From an uncultured Pelagibacteraceae bacterium (GTDB lineage Bacteria > Pseudomonadota > Alphaproteobacteria > Pelagibacterales > Pelagibacteraceae), in the NCBI GenBank assembly GCA_902630665.1, contig CACOVP010000002.1, positions 34,376 through 98,375 on the forward strand: a stretch of DNA of 64,000 bases. The letters are read 5' to 3'. The notes beneath the pieces were generated by a model that did no database searches, was not told where the DNA came from, and saw only the letters and a list, made by a program, of their open reading frames with translations. Positions 27,350-36,168 of this stretch are shown piece by piece. Each line of letters starts with the position of its first letter. The stretch's first letter is position 1. The position numbers were made by a program, and so were the translations under genes.

Positions 27350-27975
27350 TATAAATTTAAAAAGTTATCAATTACTTTTAATCCGATTTTATCGCTCTTC
27401 TCAGGGTGAAACTGTGTTCCAAATAAATTATCTCTCTCGACAGCACAGACAATTTTTGATGAGTAATTTGTTGTCGCTGAAATGATTGAATTATCTTCAG
27501 GAATAAATTCGTAACTATGGACAAAATACATATGAGATTTATTTTTTATATCCTTAAACATTTTACTTTCCTTTTGAATTTCAATTTCGTTCCAACCAAT
27601 ATGTGGAAGTTTAAATTTTCCATTTTGATTATCTATTTTAGAAACTTTGCCAGAGATCCAACCTAATCCTTTTGTTTCTGCTTCTTCATACCCTATATCT
27701 GCAAACATTTGTAAGCCTACACAAATTCCTAATAAAGGTTTCTTATTTGTGATTGCAAAATCTTTTAGTGTTTCTACTAATCCAGAAATTTTATTTAAAG
27801 AGTCTACACAGCTTTTAAATGATCCTTGTCCTGGTAAAACAATCTTGTCACAAGACTTAATTTTATTAATTTCTGAAGTTACCTCTATTTTAACTTTACC
27901 TTTAGCTACCTCTGTAAAAGAATTTATGACAGAGCTTATATTGCCCGATTGGTAGTCAACAATAGTGACGTTCAT
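27349..27975 (-). CDS. hisH: imidazole glycerol phosphate synthase, glutamine amidotransferase subunit
   Basis: HisH releases ammonia from glutamine for HisF. The family start is MNVTIVDYQSGN at ATG 27975 (208 aa), 4 bp after the hisB stop. Frames opening further upstream lie inside hisB. The class-I triad is visible: Cys in PLLGICVGLQMF, and His and Glu in FGTQFHPEKS. It is part of the hisB-H-A-F-E operon. Confidence 0.96.
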   Translation of the reverse strand: MNVTIVDYQSGNISSVINSFTEVAKGKVKIEVTSEINKIKSCDKIVLPGQGSFKSCVDSLNKISGLVETLKDFAITNKKPLLGICVGLQMFADIGYEEAETKGLGWISGKVSKIDNQNGKFKLPHIGWNEIEIQKESKMFKDIKNKSHMYFVHSYEFIPEDNSIISATTNYSSKIVCAVERDNLFGTQFHPEKSDKIGLKVIDNFLNL

Positions 27976-27979
27976 CAAA

Positions 27980-28570
27980 TTAAATAGAGCCTTTTGTCGA
28001 AGGTATTGAGTTTTTAATTCTTTTATCAATCGCTAAAGCATCTTTTAATGATCTAGCTAAACCCTTATAACATGACTCAATCTTGTGGTGACTATTTTCA
28101 CCGTAAATATTTTCTATGTGTAAAGTAACCCCAGCTGATTGTGAGAATGCTTGGAACCACTCTTTAAATAATTCTGTGTCCATCTCGCCAAGTTTCTCAA
28201 CCGGCAGGTTTACTTTCCAGATTAAGTAAGGTCTATTCGATACATCTATTGAAACTCGGCTTAAAGTTTCATCCATAGGTATCATTGTTGATGCATATCT
28301 TGTAATTCCTTTTCGATTACCTGCTGCTTTTTTTATAGCTTCTCCGATAGCTATACCTGTATCTTCAGTAGTGTGGTGTAAATCTATATGTGTGTCACCC
28401 TTTGCTTTTACTTCTAAGTCTATTAATGAGTGCTTAGATAATTGCTCAAGCATGTGGTCTAAAAAACCTATTCCAGTTTTAATTTTATACTTTCCCTTAC
28501 CGTCTAGATTGACCGCGACAGAAATACTAGTCTCTTTTGTTTTTCTTGTAATTTTCGCTTTTCTAATCAT
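27980..28570 (-). CDS. hisB: imidazoleglycerol-phosphate dehydratase
   Basis: The 196-aa monofunctional dehydratase forms imidazole-acetol phosphate. Metal-binding motifs [31 protein letters not shown] and [18 protein letters not shown] are all present. It is the first gene of the minus-strand his operon and diverges from hslV across a 96-bp gap. It lacks the histidinol phosphatase domain found in enterobacterial HisB. Confidence 0.97.
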   Translation of the reverse strand: MIRKAKITRKTKETSISVAVNLDGKGKYKIKTGIGFLDHMLEQLSKHSLIDLEVKAKGDTHIDLHHTTEDTGIAIGEAIKKAAGNRKGITRYASTMIPMDETLSRVSIDVSNRPYLIWKVNLPVEKLGEMDTELFKEWFQAFSQSAGVTLHIENIYGENSHHKIESCYKGLARSLKDALAIDKRIKNSIPSTKGSI

Positions 28571-28630
28571 AAGCTTTACCTAATTAACCTTTGATATATA
28601 TTTAAATGTTCATTTTATCAATAAATCACT

Positions 28631-28660
28631 ATTGAAGATCTCAAAATAATCTCCACATAT
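28631..28660 (+). promoter_or_regulatory. weak sigma-32-like promoter candidate before hslV
   Basis: ATTGAAG (from 28631) is followed by CCACATAT (28653-28660), resembling CTTGAAA/CCCCATNT with one mismatch in each and a spacer about two bases longer than at dnaK. The -10 element ends 6 bp before the hslV ATG at 28667, so a transcript from it would be nearly leaderless. hslV also lacks a Shine-Dalgarno match. Low confidence. Confidence 0.3.
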
Positions 28661-28666
28661 AACTTC

Positions 28667-29206
28667 ATGAATACAGCTGAAAAATGGCACGGCACTACAA
28701 TTGTCCTTCTTCGAAAGGGCGGGGAGACCATTGTAGCAGGTGACGGTCAAGTCAGTCTTGGCAACACAGTTTTAAAAAGTAAGGCTAAAAAAGTTAGAAA
28801 AATTGAAAACAGAGGAGTAATCGCAGGATTTGCCGGCTCAACTGCGGATGCTTTAACTTTATTTGAAAGGCTTGAAGCGAAATTAGAAAAGCATGCGGGA
28901 AACTTGCAAAGAGCAGCTGTTGAGTTAGCAAAAGATTGGAGAAGTGATAAGTTTTTGAGAAGACTGGAGGCTTTGATGGCAGTAGCAGATAAAAATCACA
29001 GCTTCATAATTTCTGGGACTGGTGATGTATTAGAACCAGAAGATGGGATAATTGGAATTGGATCTGGAGGAAACTACGCTCTTGCAGCTGCAAAGGTACT
29101 AATCGAAACTGATATGAAAGTAGAGGAGATAGCAAGAAAAGCTTTGAAAGTTGCATCGGATATCTGTGTATTTACAAATAATAACGTAACAATAGAAAAA
29201 ATTTAA
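28667..29206 (+). CDS. hslV: ATP-dependent protease subunit HslV (ClpQ)
   Basis: The proteolytic dodecamer core of the HslVU protease. The 179-aa precursor begins with a nine-residue propeptide ending in HG before TTIV, so the mature N-terminal nucleophile should be Thr10. E. coli HslV has only the initiator Met ahead of it. Conserved segments [11 protein letters not shown] and [14 protein letters not shown] follow. It abuts hslU with no gap. Confidence 0.96.
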   Translation: MNTAEKWHGTTIVLLRKGGETIVAGDGQVSLGNTVLKSKAKKVRKIENRGVIAGFAGSTADALTLFERLEAKLEKHAGNLQRAAVELAKDWRSDKFLRRLEALMAVADKNHSFIISGTGDVLEPEDGIIGIGSGGNYALAAAKVLIETDMKVEEIARKALKVASDICVFTNNNVTIEKI

Positions 29207-30583
29207 ATGTCTAAATCTAAAAAGGAAACAAATTTAAAACTTGTAAAAGGATCTAAGACTGATAGCTCAAAAGTCAGCGCTCTTTCACCAAGAGAAATAG
29301 TTTCTGAGTTAGATAGATTTGTAATCGGTCAAAAAGAAGCAAAAAAAGCTGTAGCAGTAGCATTAAGAAATAGATGGAGAAGGCAAGCTCTTACCGATGA
29401 AATGAGGGATGAAGTATTACCGAAAAATATTCTAATGATTGGCCCAACAGGTGTAGGTAAAACAGAGATTTCTAGAAGACTTTCTAGACTAGCTGAAGCA
29501 CCATTTATAAAGGTGGAAGCGACAAGGTTTACTGAGGTAGGTTACGTTGGCAGAGACGTAGAGCAAATCATAAGGGATTTAATAGAAATAGCTATAGCAA
29601 TGGAAAGAGAAAGAAAAAGAAAAGAAGTAAAAGCCAAAGCCGAATTAAAGGCAGAGGAAAAAGTATTAGATGCACTAGTTGGTAATAAAGCAAGTGTTGC
29701 AACAAGAGAAAGTTTTAGAAAAAGGCTTAGAAACGGTGATCTTGACAATAACGAGATAGAAATAGAAGTTCAGGACTCTTCATCTGGAATTCAGGGCTTT
29801 GAAATACCTGGAATGCCTGGTGGAAATGTTGGTATGGTTAACCTAGGAGATATTTTAGGTAAATCAATGGGAGGAAAAAAAGGTAAAAAGAAAAAAATGT
29901 CTGTAAAAGAGTCCCACGCAATTTTAGTAGCGCAAGAATCTGATAAAATGATTGAGGAAGATAAGATCATTAAAGAGGCTAAAAAAGCTACTGAAGAGAA
30001 TGGAATAGTTTTTTTAGATGAAATCGATAAAGTTTCAGCAAGAAGTGACAGGGTAGGAGGTGATGTTTCTAGAGAAGGAGTACAAAGGGACTTATTACCA
30101 TTAATTGAAGGAACTACAGTAAGCACTAAACATGGTCCTATAAAAACTGATCATATTTTATTTATTGCATCAGGAGCTTTCCAATTAGCTAAACCGTCTG
30201 ACCTATTACCAGAGTTACAAGGAAGATTACCAATAAGAGTAGAGTTGAATGCTTTAAATGAGGAAGATTTCAAAAGAATCCTTAAAGAACCTGATAATAG
30301 TTTAATAAAACAATACAAAGCACTTTTAAAAACTGAGGATGTTAATCTTGAGTTTTCAGATGATGGAATTGATATGCTTGCAAAAATATCTGCAGAAGTT
30401 AACTCCTCTGTTGAGAATATTGGAGCAAGAAGACTTCACACTATTATTGAAAAAGTATTAGATGATATCAGTTTTAACGCTACCGATAAAGCTGGGGAAA
30501 CAATTACAGTAGATAAAAAGTTTGTTAAAGATAATTTAGGCAATCTAGTTAAAGATACAGATCTATCAAAATTTATATTATAA
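29207..30583 (+). CDS. hslU: ATP-dependent protease ATPase subunit HslU (ClpY)
   Basis: The AAA+ unfoldase that feeds substrates to HslV. The 458-aa protein has Walker [10 protein letters not shown], the pore motif GYVGRD, the family-specific I domain (about residues 130-250), Walker [11 protein letters not shown], and the C-terminal end KFIL that inserts into HslV. The I domain has an extra lysine-rich run ([11 protein letters not shown]). The start ATG comes directly after the hslV stop. Confidence 0.97.
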   Translation: MSKSKKETNLKLVKGSKTDSSKVSALSPREIVSELDRFVIGQKEAKKAVAVALRNRWRRQALTDEMRDEVLPKNILMIGPTGVGKTEISRRLSRLAEAPFIKVEATRFTEVGYVGRDVEQIIRDLIEIAIAMERERKRKEVKAKAELKAEEKVLDALVGNKASVATRESFRKRLRNGDLDNNEIEIEVQDSSSGIQGFEIPGMPGGNVGMVNLGDILGKSMGGKKGKKKKMSVKESHAILVAQESDKMIEEDKIIKEAKKATEENGIVFLDEIDKVSARSDRVGGDVSREGVQRDLLPLIEGTTVSTKHGPIKTDHILFIASGAFQLAKPSDLLPELQGRLPIRVELNALNEEDFKRILKEPDNSLIKQYKALLKTEDVNLEFSDDGIDMLAKISAEVNSSVENIGARRLHTIIEKVLDDISFNATDKAGETITVDKKFVKDNLGNLVKDTDLSKFIL

Positions 30584-30994
30584 ATTTTTTAATTTTATTA
30601 AAATTGCTCCTTCTCCACCATCTTTAACTTCGGCTTCATTGATAGAAATGATTAATCTATTAAGCTCAATATCAGATTTAATAAAATCTGGGACAGAATA
30701 TTTTAATTTTCCAAGGTCTTTAGAAATATAAGCGTCTTTATCACTTGTAGAATGTAGTCCCTTACCCGTAATCAATAACAATTCTTTATACTTTTTCTCG
30801 ACGCAAAAAAGTAGTATTTGTCTTACTTTCTTATTTGCATCATCTAAAGTAAAACCGTGTAAATCAAATTTAAATCTTTCTTTCCTAATTACTTTTCGAT
30901 TATTTGTATCTTTATCGTAAATGTCTGATGGATCTTTTATATAATCTTCCCAGGTTTTTTTATCCTCTTGGGAAAGATCTTTTTTTTTTATCAC
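30578..30994 (-). CDS. Smr-domain protein
   Basis: A 138-aa protein whose C-terminal half is a small MutS-related (Smr) domain: [15 protein letters not shown] and [11 protein letters not shown] are its two signatures. Stand-alone Smr proteins of this type are thought to act as endonucleases in nucleic-acid or ribosome quality control. The substrate is unknown here. It overlaps the convergent hslU end by 6 bp and the upstream Tim44-like gene by 1 bp. Confidence 0.88.
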   Translation of the reverse strand: MIKKKDLSQEDKKTWEDYIKDPSDIYDKDTNNRKVIRKERFKFDLHGFTLDDANKKVRQILLFCVEKKYKELLLITGKGLHSTSDKDAYISKDLGKLKYSVPDFIKSDIELNRLIISINEAEVKDGGEGAILIKLKNL

Positions 30995-31593
30995 TAGCTG
31001 ATGATTTCAGATAAATACCAGTTTGGACTTTTGTTATTAATATTTTTTGTAAATTTCCAATTATCAGTAACAAATTTTATTTTATCAGGGTTGCCCTCAA
31101 TTATTTTATTATCTTTATCTCTTTTTACAGAAATTACCTCAGCAACAAATTTTACTGTAGCAAATAGATTGTCTTTAATCTTTTCATATTTTTCAACTGA
31201 GGACTCCTTTACTCCGATAAATGTAAATTCAGATTTTATATTTTCTTTATTTCTTGTTTTAATAGCTTCGGAAAAATTTGAAAACATATTAGACCCAAGC
31301 AAAGCTTTTAATTTTATTAAATCCCCGTTAGCAAAAGAAGTTAAAATACTTTCATATGCTATTTCGGCACCCTTTAAGAATTCTTTTTTATCTTTTCCCT
31401 CTAGAATTTCTAAATTTTTCTTAATTGGTTGCACATCCTTTTGTGGCATACTGAATTCTTTTTCAGCAAAATTTGGATAGATTTTTGACTCATGCCCAGT
31501 TTTTCTTCCTAGGATGCTTCTCAATCTCAAGATTATAAATCCTGCGATCATTCCAAGTAAAATTATATCTAAATAACCAAAACTATTACTCAT
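30994..31593 (-). CDS. Tim44/TimA-like membrane-anchored protein
   Basis: From ATG 31593 the 199-aa product has one N-terminal membrane helix (YLDIILLGMIAGFIILRLRSILG) followed by a Tim44-type domain (about residues 70-199; FLKGAEIAYESILTSFANGD, NWKFTKNINNKSPNWYLSEI). In alphaproteobacteria this homologue of the mitochondrial import protein Tim44 sits near secB and fxsA and is linked to membrane protein handling. An in-frame ATG at 31611 would add six residues. The internal start fits the usual family N-terminus better. Confidence 0.85.
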   Translation of the reverse strand: MSNSFGYLDIILLGMIAGFIILRLRSILGRKTGHESKIYPNFAEKEFSMPQKDVQPIKKNLEILEGKDKKEFLKGAEIAYESILTSFANGDLIKLKALLGSNMFSNFSEAIKTRNKENIKSEFTFIGVKESSVEKYEKIKDNLFATVKFVAEVISVKRDKDNKIIEGNPDKIKFVTDNWKFTKNINNKSPNWYLSEIIS

Positions 31594-31637
31594 AATTTGA
31601 TAAATATACATGAATAATATAATTTTGTATCAGACAA

Positions 31638-32060
31638 ATGAACACATTTTTTTTACTTTTTATTGGTATACCTGCGTTAGAAATATTTCTAATGATTAAA
31701 ATTGGGGGTGAAATAGGAGCTTTGAACACTGTTGCCCTTATATTTTTAACCGCAATTATTGGTGTTTATTATGCCAGAATTCAAGGGCTTCAGACCTTAA
31801 GATCGGGTATAATAAACCTTTATCAAAATAAAGTTCCTGTTTACGAATTAATTTCTGGAGCATCAATAGCAATAGCTGCGTTATTATTAATTATTCCGGG
31901 TTTTTTTACAGATACATTAGGGTTCATTCTATTATTCCCTTTTACTAGAAATATGCTTTTTAAATTAGCTTTTAAGAATAAAACAACTATTGGCAAAAAA
32001 AAGAAGAACGATAGAACTATAGACGGTGAAATAATCGACAAAGGTAAAGATGAGTTATAA
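31638..32060 (+). CDS. fxsA: FxsA-family membrane protein
   Basis: A 140-aa inner-membrane protein with three or four hydrophobic helices (about 3-20, 25-45, 72-105). The family pattern FIGIPALEIFLMIKIGGEIGALNTVALIFLTA is clear, as is LLIIPGFFTDTLGFIL LFP. E. coli FxsA lessens phage F exclusion when overproduced, and its normal role is unknown. The last 11 bp overlap secB. It diverges from the Tim44-like gene. Confidence 0.92.
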   Translation: MNTFFLLFIGIPALEIFLMIKIGGEIGALNTVALIFLTAIIGVYYARIQGLQTLRSGIINLYQNKVPVYELISGASIAIAALLLIIPGFFTDTLGFILLFPFTRNMLFKLAFKNKTTIGKKKKNDRTIDGEIIDKGKDEL

Positions 32061-32469
32061 GATTATTGGAAAATACATAAAAGAATTAAACTTTAGTATA
32101 CCTAATTCTAAAACTTTTTTTTTACTTTCTAAAGATATTTCTAAATACAAAATTAATATAGATATTAAGAGTAATCAAATACGTCAGAATTTAATTGAAG
32201 TTTTGACGTCGTTGAATTTAAAACCTGTAGAGGACAATTTTGAAATGATTAATACAAGAATTGTTTATTCAGCTATAATTGAACTTTCAAAAGATAATAT
32301 AGAAAAAAAAGAAGTCGAAAAAATTGTATTAGTTGAAGTACCGTCAAATATTTATTCTGAGCTAAGAGGAATCTTTGTAAATTTGTTTGAAAATTCAGGT
32401 TTCAAAGATATAAAAATTAGCGAAAAAGTAGATTTTGAAAAACTTTATCAAATGAAAAAAATTCAGTAA
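32050..32469 (+). CDS. secB: protein-export chaperone SecB
   Basis: SecB holds precursor proteins unfolded and passes them to SecA. The 139-aa product shows YIKELNFSIPNSKTFF at the N-terminus, the usual ELSKDNIEKKEVEKIVLVEVPSNI-type middle and the VNLFENSGF segment matching the conserved P-FP-x-R/SGFP region in degenerate form. Secondary-structure order and location (next to Tim44, fxsA and dnaQ) support the call, although the sequence is quite divergent. Confidence 0.82.
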   Translation: MSYKIIGKYIKELNFSIPNSKTFFLLSKDISKYKINIDIKSNQIRQNLIEVLTSLNLKPVEDNFEMINTRIVYSAIIELSKDNIEKKEVEKIVLVEVPSNIYSELRGIFVNLFENSGFKDIKISEKVDFEKLYQMKKIQ

Positions 32470-33125
32470 AAATTTTTTTTCAATTCTTTTTTTATAAACT
32501 CTTTGTGTAATTTAATTTCTTCCTCTGGAATGCTCAGAACTTCTTTATTATAGTTTTTGTTCTTAAAAAAATTATCCTCTAATGTATTGGATGGTAAATT
32601 AAATTTTGGTTCTTTTACATCTAATAAATTTATATAAACTTCTCTTAATAATTCACAATCTAATAAGGCATTATGTTTAGTTCTTTTTGATAGGTCAATG
32701 TTAAATTTTTTACATAACGCATCTAATGAATTTGATGACCCAGGAAACTTATTTCTTGCAACTTCAAGTGAATCTACTACCATTTTTTCGTCAATTTTAT
32801 CTTTAATACCAATTTTATTTATTTCTCCTTTTAAAAAACTTAAATCAAATGAAGCATTGTGAATTATAATTTTTTTTCCTTTTATAAAATCCAAAAACTG
32901 GTCAGCTATCATCTTAAATGTTTCTTTATCTTTTAAAAAATCACTTGAAAAACCATGTATTCTAAAGGCTGATTCAGGAACATCTCTCTCAGGATTTATT
33001 ATCTTGTGAAACACCTTTCCTGTGGCAATGAGATCTTGGGTTTCAATGCAGGCAATTTCTACAATTCTATGGCCTTCATTAAATGATAAGCCAGTAGTTT
33101 CTGTGTCAAGAAATATCTCTTTCAT
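32463..33125 (-). CDS. dnaQ: DNA polymerase III epsilon subunit (3'-5' proofreading exonuclease)
   Basis: The proofreading subunit of the replicative polymerase. The 220-aa DEDDh exonuclease shows ExoI LDTETTGL (residues 6-13), ExoII IHNASFDLSFL and ExoIII KHNALLDCELLREVY. It converges on secB with 7 bp overlap and overlaps coaE by 20 bp. The C-terminal tail is the presumed contact to the alpha subunit. Confidence 0.95.
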   Translation of the reverse strand: MKEIFLDTETTGLSFNEGHRIVEIACIETQDLIATGKVFHKIINPERDVPESAFRIHGFSSDFLKDKETFKMIADQFLDFIKGKKIIIHNASFDLSFLKGEINKIGIKDKIDEKMVVDSLEVARNKFPGSSNSLDALCKKFNIDLSKRTKHNALLDCELLREVYINLLDVKEPKFNLPSNTLEDNFFKNKNYNKEVLSIPEEEIKLHKEFIKKELKKNFY

Positions 33126-33684
33126 AATACTTAAATATATCTAATAATCTTTTTTTTAAAAACTTTAAAGTTTTTTCATTAACAACCACGTGATGACATT
33201 GTTCTGATTTTTTTTTATCACTTAATTGCTTTTTATTGAGAATCTCAAATAGTTTTTTGTCACCTCCACTTGCCCTAAATCTTCGAAGTCTAGTACTCTT
33301 TTTGGCTTTGATGAAAAAAATTAGATCAAATATTTTCATTAATTTGCTTTCTACCAATAGTGGTATCTCGAAAAAGACAAATCTTTTATGAGAATTTTTT
33401 TTTATAAAATTGTGCATTTCCCTTCTTACTAAAGGATGAATAATTTTTTCTAATTTATTTATAGTAGACCTATCTTTTGTAATTTTTTTTTTTAATTCTC
33501 TTTTGATATTTTGATTTTTTTTGATTCTGAATTTTTTTGAAATCAATCTTTTAAAAGCTTTTCTTTTATATAATTTTAAAACTTCTTTATCAGCGCTAAA
33601 AAGTGGTCCTCTATTATGGGATAAAATTTTACTGGATGAGGTTTTGCCAGATGCTAAAGAACCTGTAATGCCTATTTTTCTCAT
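33106..33684 (-). CDS. coaE: dephospho-CoA kinase
   Basis: CoaE phosphorylates dephospho-CoA in the last step of coenzyme A synthesis. The 192-aa protein has the P-loop GITGSLASGKTSSSKIL at the N-terminus, the HP-VR motif (IHPLVRREM) and the FEIPLLVES segment. It lies in the origin-proximal cluster ppsR-maf-aroE-coaE-dnaQ, with 4-bp and 20-bp overlaps to its neighbours. Confidence 0.93.
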   Translation of the reverse strand: MRKIGITGSLASGKTSSSKILSHNRGPLFSADKEVLKLYKRKAFKRLISKKFRIKKNQNIKRELKKKITKDRSTINKLEKIIHPLVRREMHNFIKKNSHKRFVFFEIPLLVESKLMKIFDLIFFIKAKKSTRLRRFRASGGDKKLFEILNKKQLSDKKKSEQCHHVVVNEKTLKFLKKRLLDIFKYYERDIS

Positions 33685-34502
33685 TTTAATTTTGATAATA
33701 ATAATTCTACTAATTTTTGGTCAATTTCAGGATTAATTTTATTCCACAGATAAAAAGATTTTTGCCCTTGATAAATGAACATTTCAAGTCCATTAAAAAC
33801 TTTTATGTCTTTTTCTTTTAAATATTTTAGGGTCTTTGTTTCTAATGGATTGTAGATAGTGTCTATATAAATCAAATCTTGTTTTACATTTTTAAAATCA
33901 AATTCAAAATCTTGATAATTTTTTAATCCTAAGCTGGTTGCATTTACGATAATATCGAAATTTTTCAAATTTTGTTCTAAATCAGTCCAAGAAAGAATCT
34001 CTAAATTATTAAATTTTTTCTTTAAGAAAATACATTTTTCTTTGGTTCTATTCGTAATCGAAATGCTTTTTACCCCTGATTTATTTAGAGATAATATTAC
34101 TGATGGCGAGACTCCTCCGGCTCCAATAATTAAAGCTTTCTTATTAGGTATGTTTTCCACCTCTTTTAAATAAGCGGCCTGCAAACCATATACATCCGTG
34201 TTTTCACCAATAACGGTTCTATCATTTCCAAGATATACAGTATTAACAGAACTAGTGATTTCCGCGTCGTTTACAATTATGTCTAAACTAGATACAATTT
34301 TTTGTTTATAAGGCAATGTGATGTTGATGCCACTTAGCTCTTTATCTTTAATTTTTTTAATGACGCCAACTAATTCGTTTTCTTCAACCTTTATTATAGA
34401 GTAAGTTGCGTCGATTTTATACTTTTTGAACCAATAGTTGTGAAGAATAGGAGACAAGGAATGCTCTATGGGATTTCCGATTATACCAAATTTTTTAGTC
34501 AT
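33681..34502 (-). CDS. aroE: shikimate dehydrogenase
   Basis: AroE reduces 3-dehydroshikimate with NADPH. The 273-aa protein has the substrate segment GNPIEHSLSPILHNYW, catalytic Lys in NITLPYKQKI, GENTDVYG, the NADP loop IGAGGVSPSVIL and the C-terminal GLEMFIYQG. It overlaps maf by 8 bp and coaE by 4 bp. Confidence 0.96.
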   Translation of the reverse strand: MTKKFGIIGNPIEHSLSPILHNYWFKKYKIDATYSIIKVEENELVGVIKKIKDKELSGINITLPYKQKIVSSLDIIVNDAEITSSVNTVYLGNDRTVIGENTDVYGLQAAYLKEVENIPNKKALIIGAGGVSPSVILSLNKSGVKSISITNRTKEKCIFLKKKFNNLEILSWTDLEQNLKNFDIIVNATSLGLKNYQDFEFDFKNVKQDLIYIDTIYNPLETKTLKYLKEKDIKVFNGLEMFIYQGQKSFYLWNKINPEIDQKLVELLLSKLK

Positions 34503-35082
34503 TTTTATATTGATTAATATAATTGATTATATGTTTTATAGGCAAACCCATAATTGAATTATGATCGCCTTTTACGTATTCGAATAGCTCCAATCCGTTA
34601 GCTTCTACTTGATAAACGCCATAAGCTAATAAAGTTTCTGTGCTTATTTTTTTTAAATAATTTTCTAGTTGATCATTGGAAAGGTTTTTCATTTTAAGTT
34701 CTGATGAGTCTGTATAATTCCAAATCATCGATCCATTTTTTGAGATACATACTGAACTTATAAGATAGTGTTTTGAATTATTTAGTTTTTTAAGAATCTC
34801 TAAAGCTTCATCTCTTGATCTTGGTTTATTAATTATTTCATTATTGAGTGATATAACGCTGTCGGCTCCTAAAACAAGTTGATTTGGATTTCTATTACTA
34901 ACTTTAATAGATTTTATTTCAGCGAGATTTTTAGAAATTAAAGCTGGATCAGCTCCTTCAGCAAGTAGCGAAAATTTTACCTCGTCTTCATCTACGTTTG
35001 AAACTACAACTTCACAATCAATATTATAATTATCAAGAATTTGTTTTCTTACGCCACTTTTTGATGCCAAAATTAATTTCAT
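34495..35082 (-). CDS. Maf-family nucleotide pyrophosphatase
   Basis: Maf proteins hydrolyse non-canonical or canonical NTPs such as dTTP, UTP or m7GTP and affect septum formation. The 195-aa product begins LILASKSGVRKQIL, the family signature, with VLGADSVISL and the NKPRSRDEALEIL motif. The subtype is not resolved. Its start overlaps the ppsR stop by 4 bp (ATGA), as in the conserved origin-side operon. Confidence 0.92.
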   Translation of the reverse strand: MKLILASKSGVRKQILDNYNIDCEVVVSNVDEDEVKFSLLAEGADPALISKNLAEIKSIKVSNRNPNQLVLGADSVISLNNEIINKPRSRDEALEILKKLNNSKHYLISSVCISKNGSMIWNYTDSSELKMKNLSNDQLENYLKKISTETLLAYGVYQVEANGLELFEYVKGDHNSIMGLPIKHIINYINQYKND

Positions 35083-35897
35083 TTGAGTTTCTTTATTTCA
35101 ATTATTTTCAAGATTGAGGCTGCGGTTTCTTCTACTGATCGTCTAGTGACATCAATTGTAGGCCAATTATTTTTTTTGAACAAATTTTTGGAATCAAATA
35201 TCTCTTTTTTGATAAATTCAATATCTGTGTATTCTTTTAGGTTGTGATCTTTCATGATAGCAACTCTGTTTCTTCTGATATCAGCCAATCTTTCTGGATC
35301 AGCAATCAGACCAATAATACATGCTTTTTTATTAAAATTTAGTCCCTCTGGTAATTTTTGATCTAATACTAGAGGTATGTTGATTGTTTTGAAACCTCTA
35401 TTAGCCAAATAAATAGATGTTGGGGTTTTACTTGTTCTGCTCACACCTAGTAAAATTACATCAGCTTCATTAATATCATCAACTTTCTTTCCGTCATCGT
35501 GAGACATCGTAAATTGTATGGCCTCTATTCTTTTATAGTAATCGTCATCTAGGACGTGTTGTGCGCTTGGTTTGTGTATGGCCTTTTGGTTCAAAAGCTT
35601 TGAAAAGCTTAATATTAAGTTTCCTAAAATTCCGAAACATGGCACATTATTTTTCCCACTTTCCTTTGCTATGTATTTTGCTAACTTTGTTTCAACAATT
35701 GTGTAAAGAATAATAGAGTTTTCTAAATCGTTACATTCTTTAATGATCTTATCAATTTGTTGCTCGGTTCTAATGAAAGCAAACTCTTTTTTGTTGTACG
35801 TGAAATTGGCAAATTGTGATTTTAAGGAAAGAAATATTCTATCAAGAGTTTCACCAGTTGAGTCAGACACAAGATATACATTGTATTTTTCGTTCAT
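35079..35897 (-). CDS. ppsR: pyruvate, phosphate/water dikinase regulatory protein (DUF299 kinase-phosphotransferase)
   Basis: A bifunctional ADP-dependent kinase and Pi-dependent phosphorylase that switches a PEP synthase or pyruvate phosphate dikinase. The 272-aa protein has VYLVSDSTGETLDRI at the N-terminus and the P-loop-like LGVSRTSKTPTSIYLA near residue 155. It is the Rickettsia RP001 orthologue type that flanks the chromosome origin opposite hemE. Its own start faces the 271-bp origin gap. Confidence 0.92.
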   Translation of the reverse strand: MNEKYNVYLVSDSTGETLDRIFLSLKSQFANFTYNKKEFAFIRTEQQIDKIIKECNDLENSIILYTIVETKLAKYIAKESGKNNVPCFGILGNLILSFSKLLNQKAIHKPSAQHVLDDDYYKRIEAIQFTMSHDDGKKVDDINEADVILLGVSRTSKTPTSIYLANRGFKTINIPLVLDQKLPEGLNFNKKACIIGLIADPERLADIRRNRVAIMKDHNLKEYTDIEFIKKEIFDSKNLFKKNNWPTIDVTRRSVEETAASILKIIEIKKLK

Positions 35898-36168
35898 AAA
35901 TTTGTTAATAAATTGATAATAAACTATCTTTTTCCACTGCTAACAAAAAAAAATATAGAAAAACTAACATTAATTAACAAAATTTTAACATTTTATTAAG
36001 TGTTAATAATGTTGTTTTACTAATGTTTATAAAATTAATACAATCTACAAAATTAAGCAGTTTTGAAAAAAATTATTAACTTATGTATGTATAAAATATG
36101 TATAAAAAGTTATACGAACATTTAACAGGACAATAAACTACTACAACCTATAAAAAAAATTAATATAT
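35898..36168. other. probable chromosomal replication origin (oriC) between ppsR and hemE
   Basis: This 271-bp gap, the longest in the window, has no ORF and is almost pure A/T in places. It lies between divergent ppsR-maf-aroE-coaE-dnaQ and hemE-hemH, the gene setting of the experimentally known Caulobacter origin and the predicted Rickettsia origin. It holds phased TTAA CtrA-type half-sites (35974-35999), several TGTTAATAA/TTATTAAC elements (35903-35911, 36001-36009, 36073-36080), and a weak DnaA-box-like TTTTCCACT (35930-35938). Transcription points away on both sides. Strong TTATCCACA boxes are not seen, so the call leans on gene order and CtrA sites. The gap must also hold the hemE and ppsR promoters. 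Confidence 0.68.
35974..35999 (+). promoter_or_regulatory. two overlapping CtrA-type boxes (three TTAA half-sites phased by 11 bp)
   Basis: TTAAC at 35974, TTAAC at 35985 and TTAAG at 35996 repeat with exactly 11-bp period, giving two copies of TTAA-N7-TTAA, the CtrA consensus (TTAA-N7-TTAAC). CtrA represses initiation by binding such sites in the Caulobacter origin. Frequent TTAA by chance in AT-rich DNA tempers the claim, but the double perfect spacing in the origin gap is notable. Confidence 0.6.

Noticed and set aside
33185..33196. CACGTG in coaE as another parS site
   Set aside because: Only the central 6 bp match; the flanking TTT/AAA of the parS palindrome is absent.
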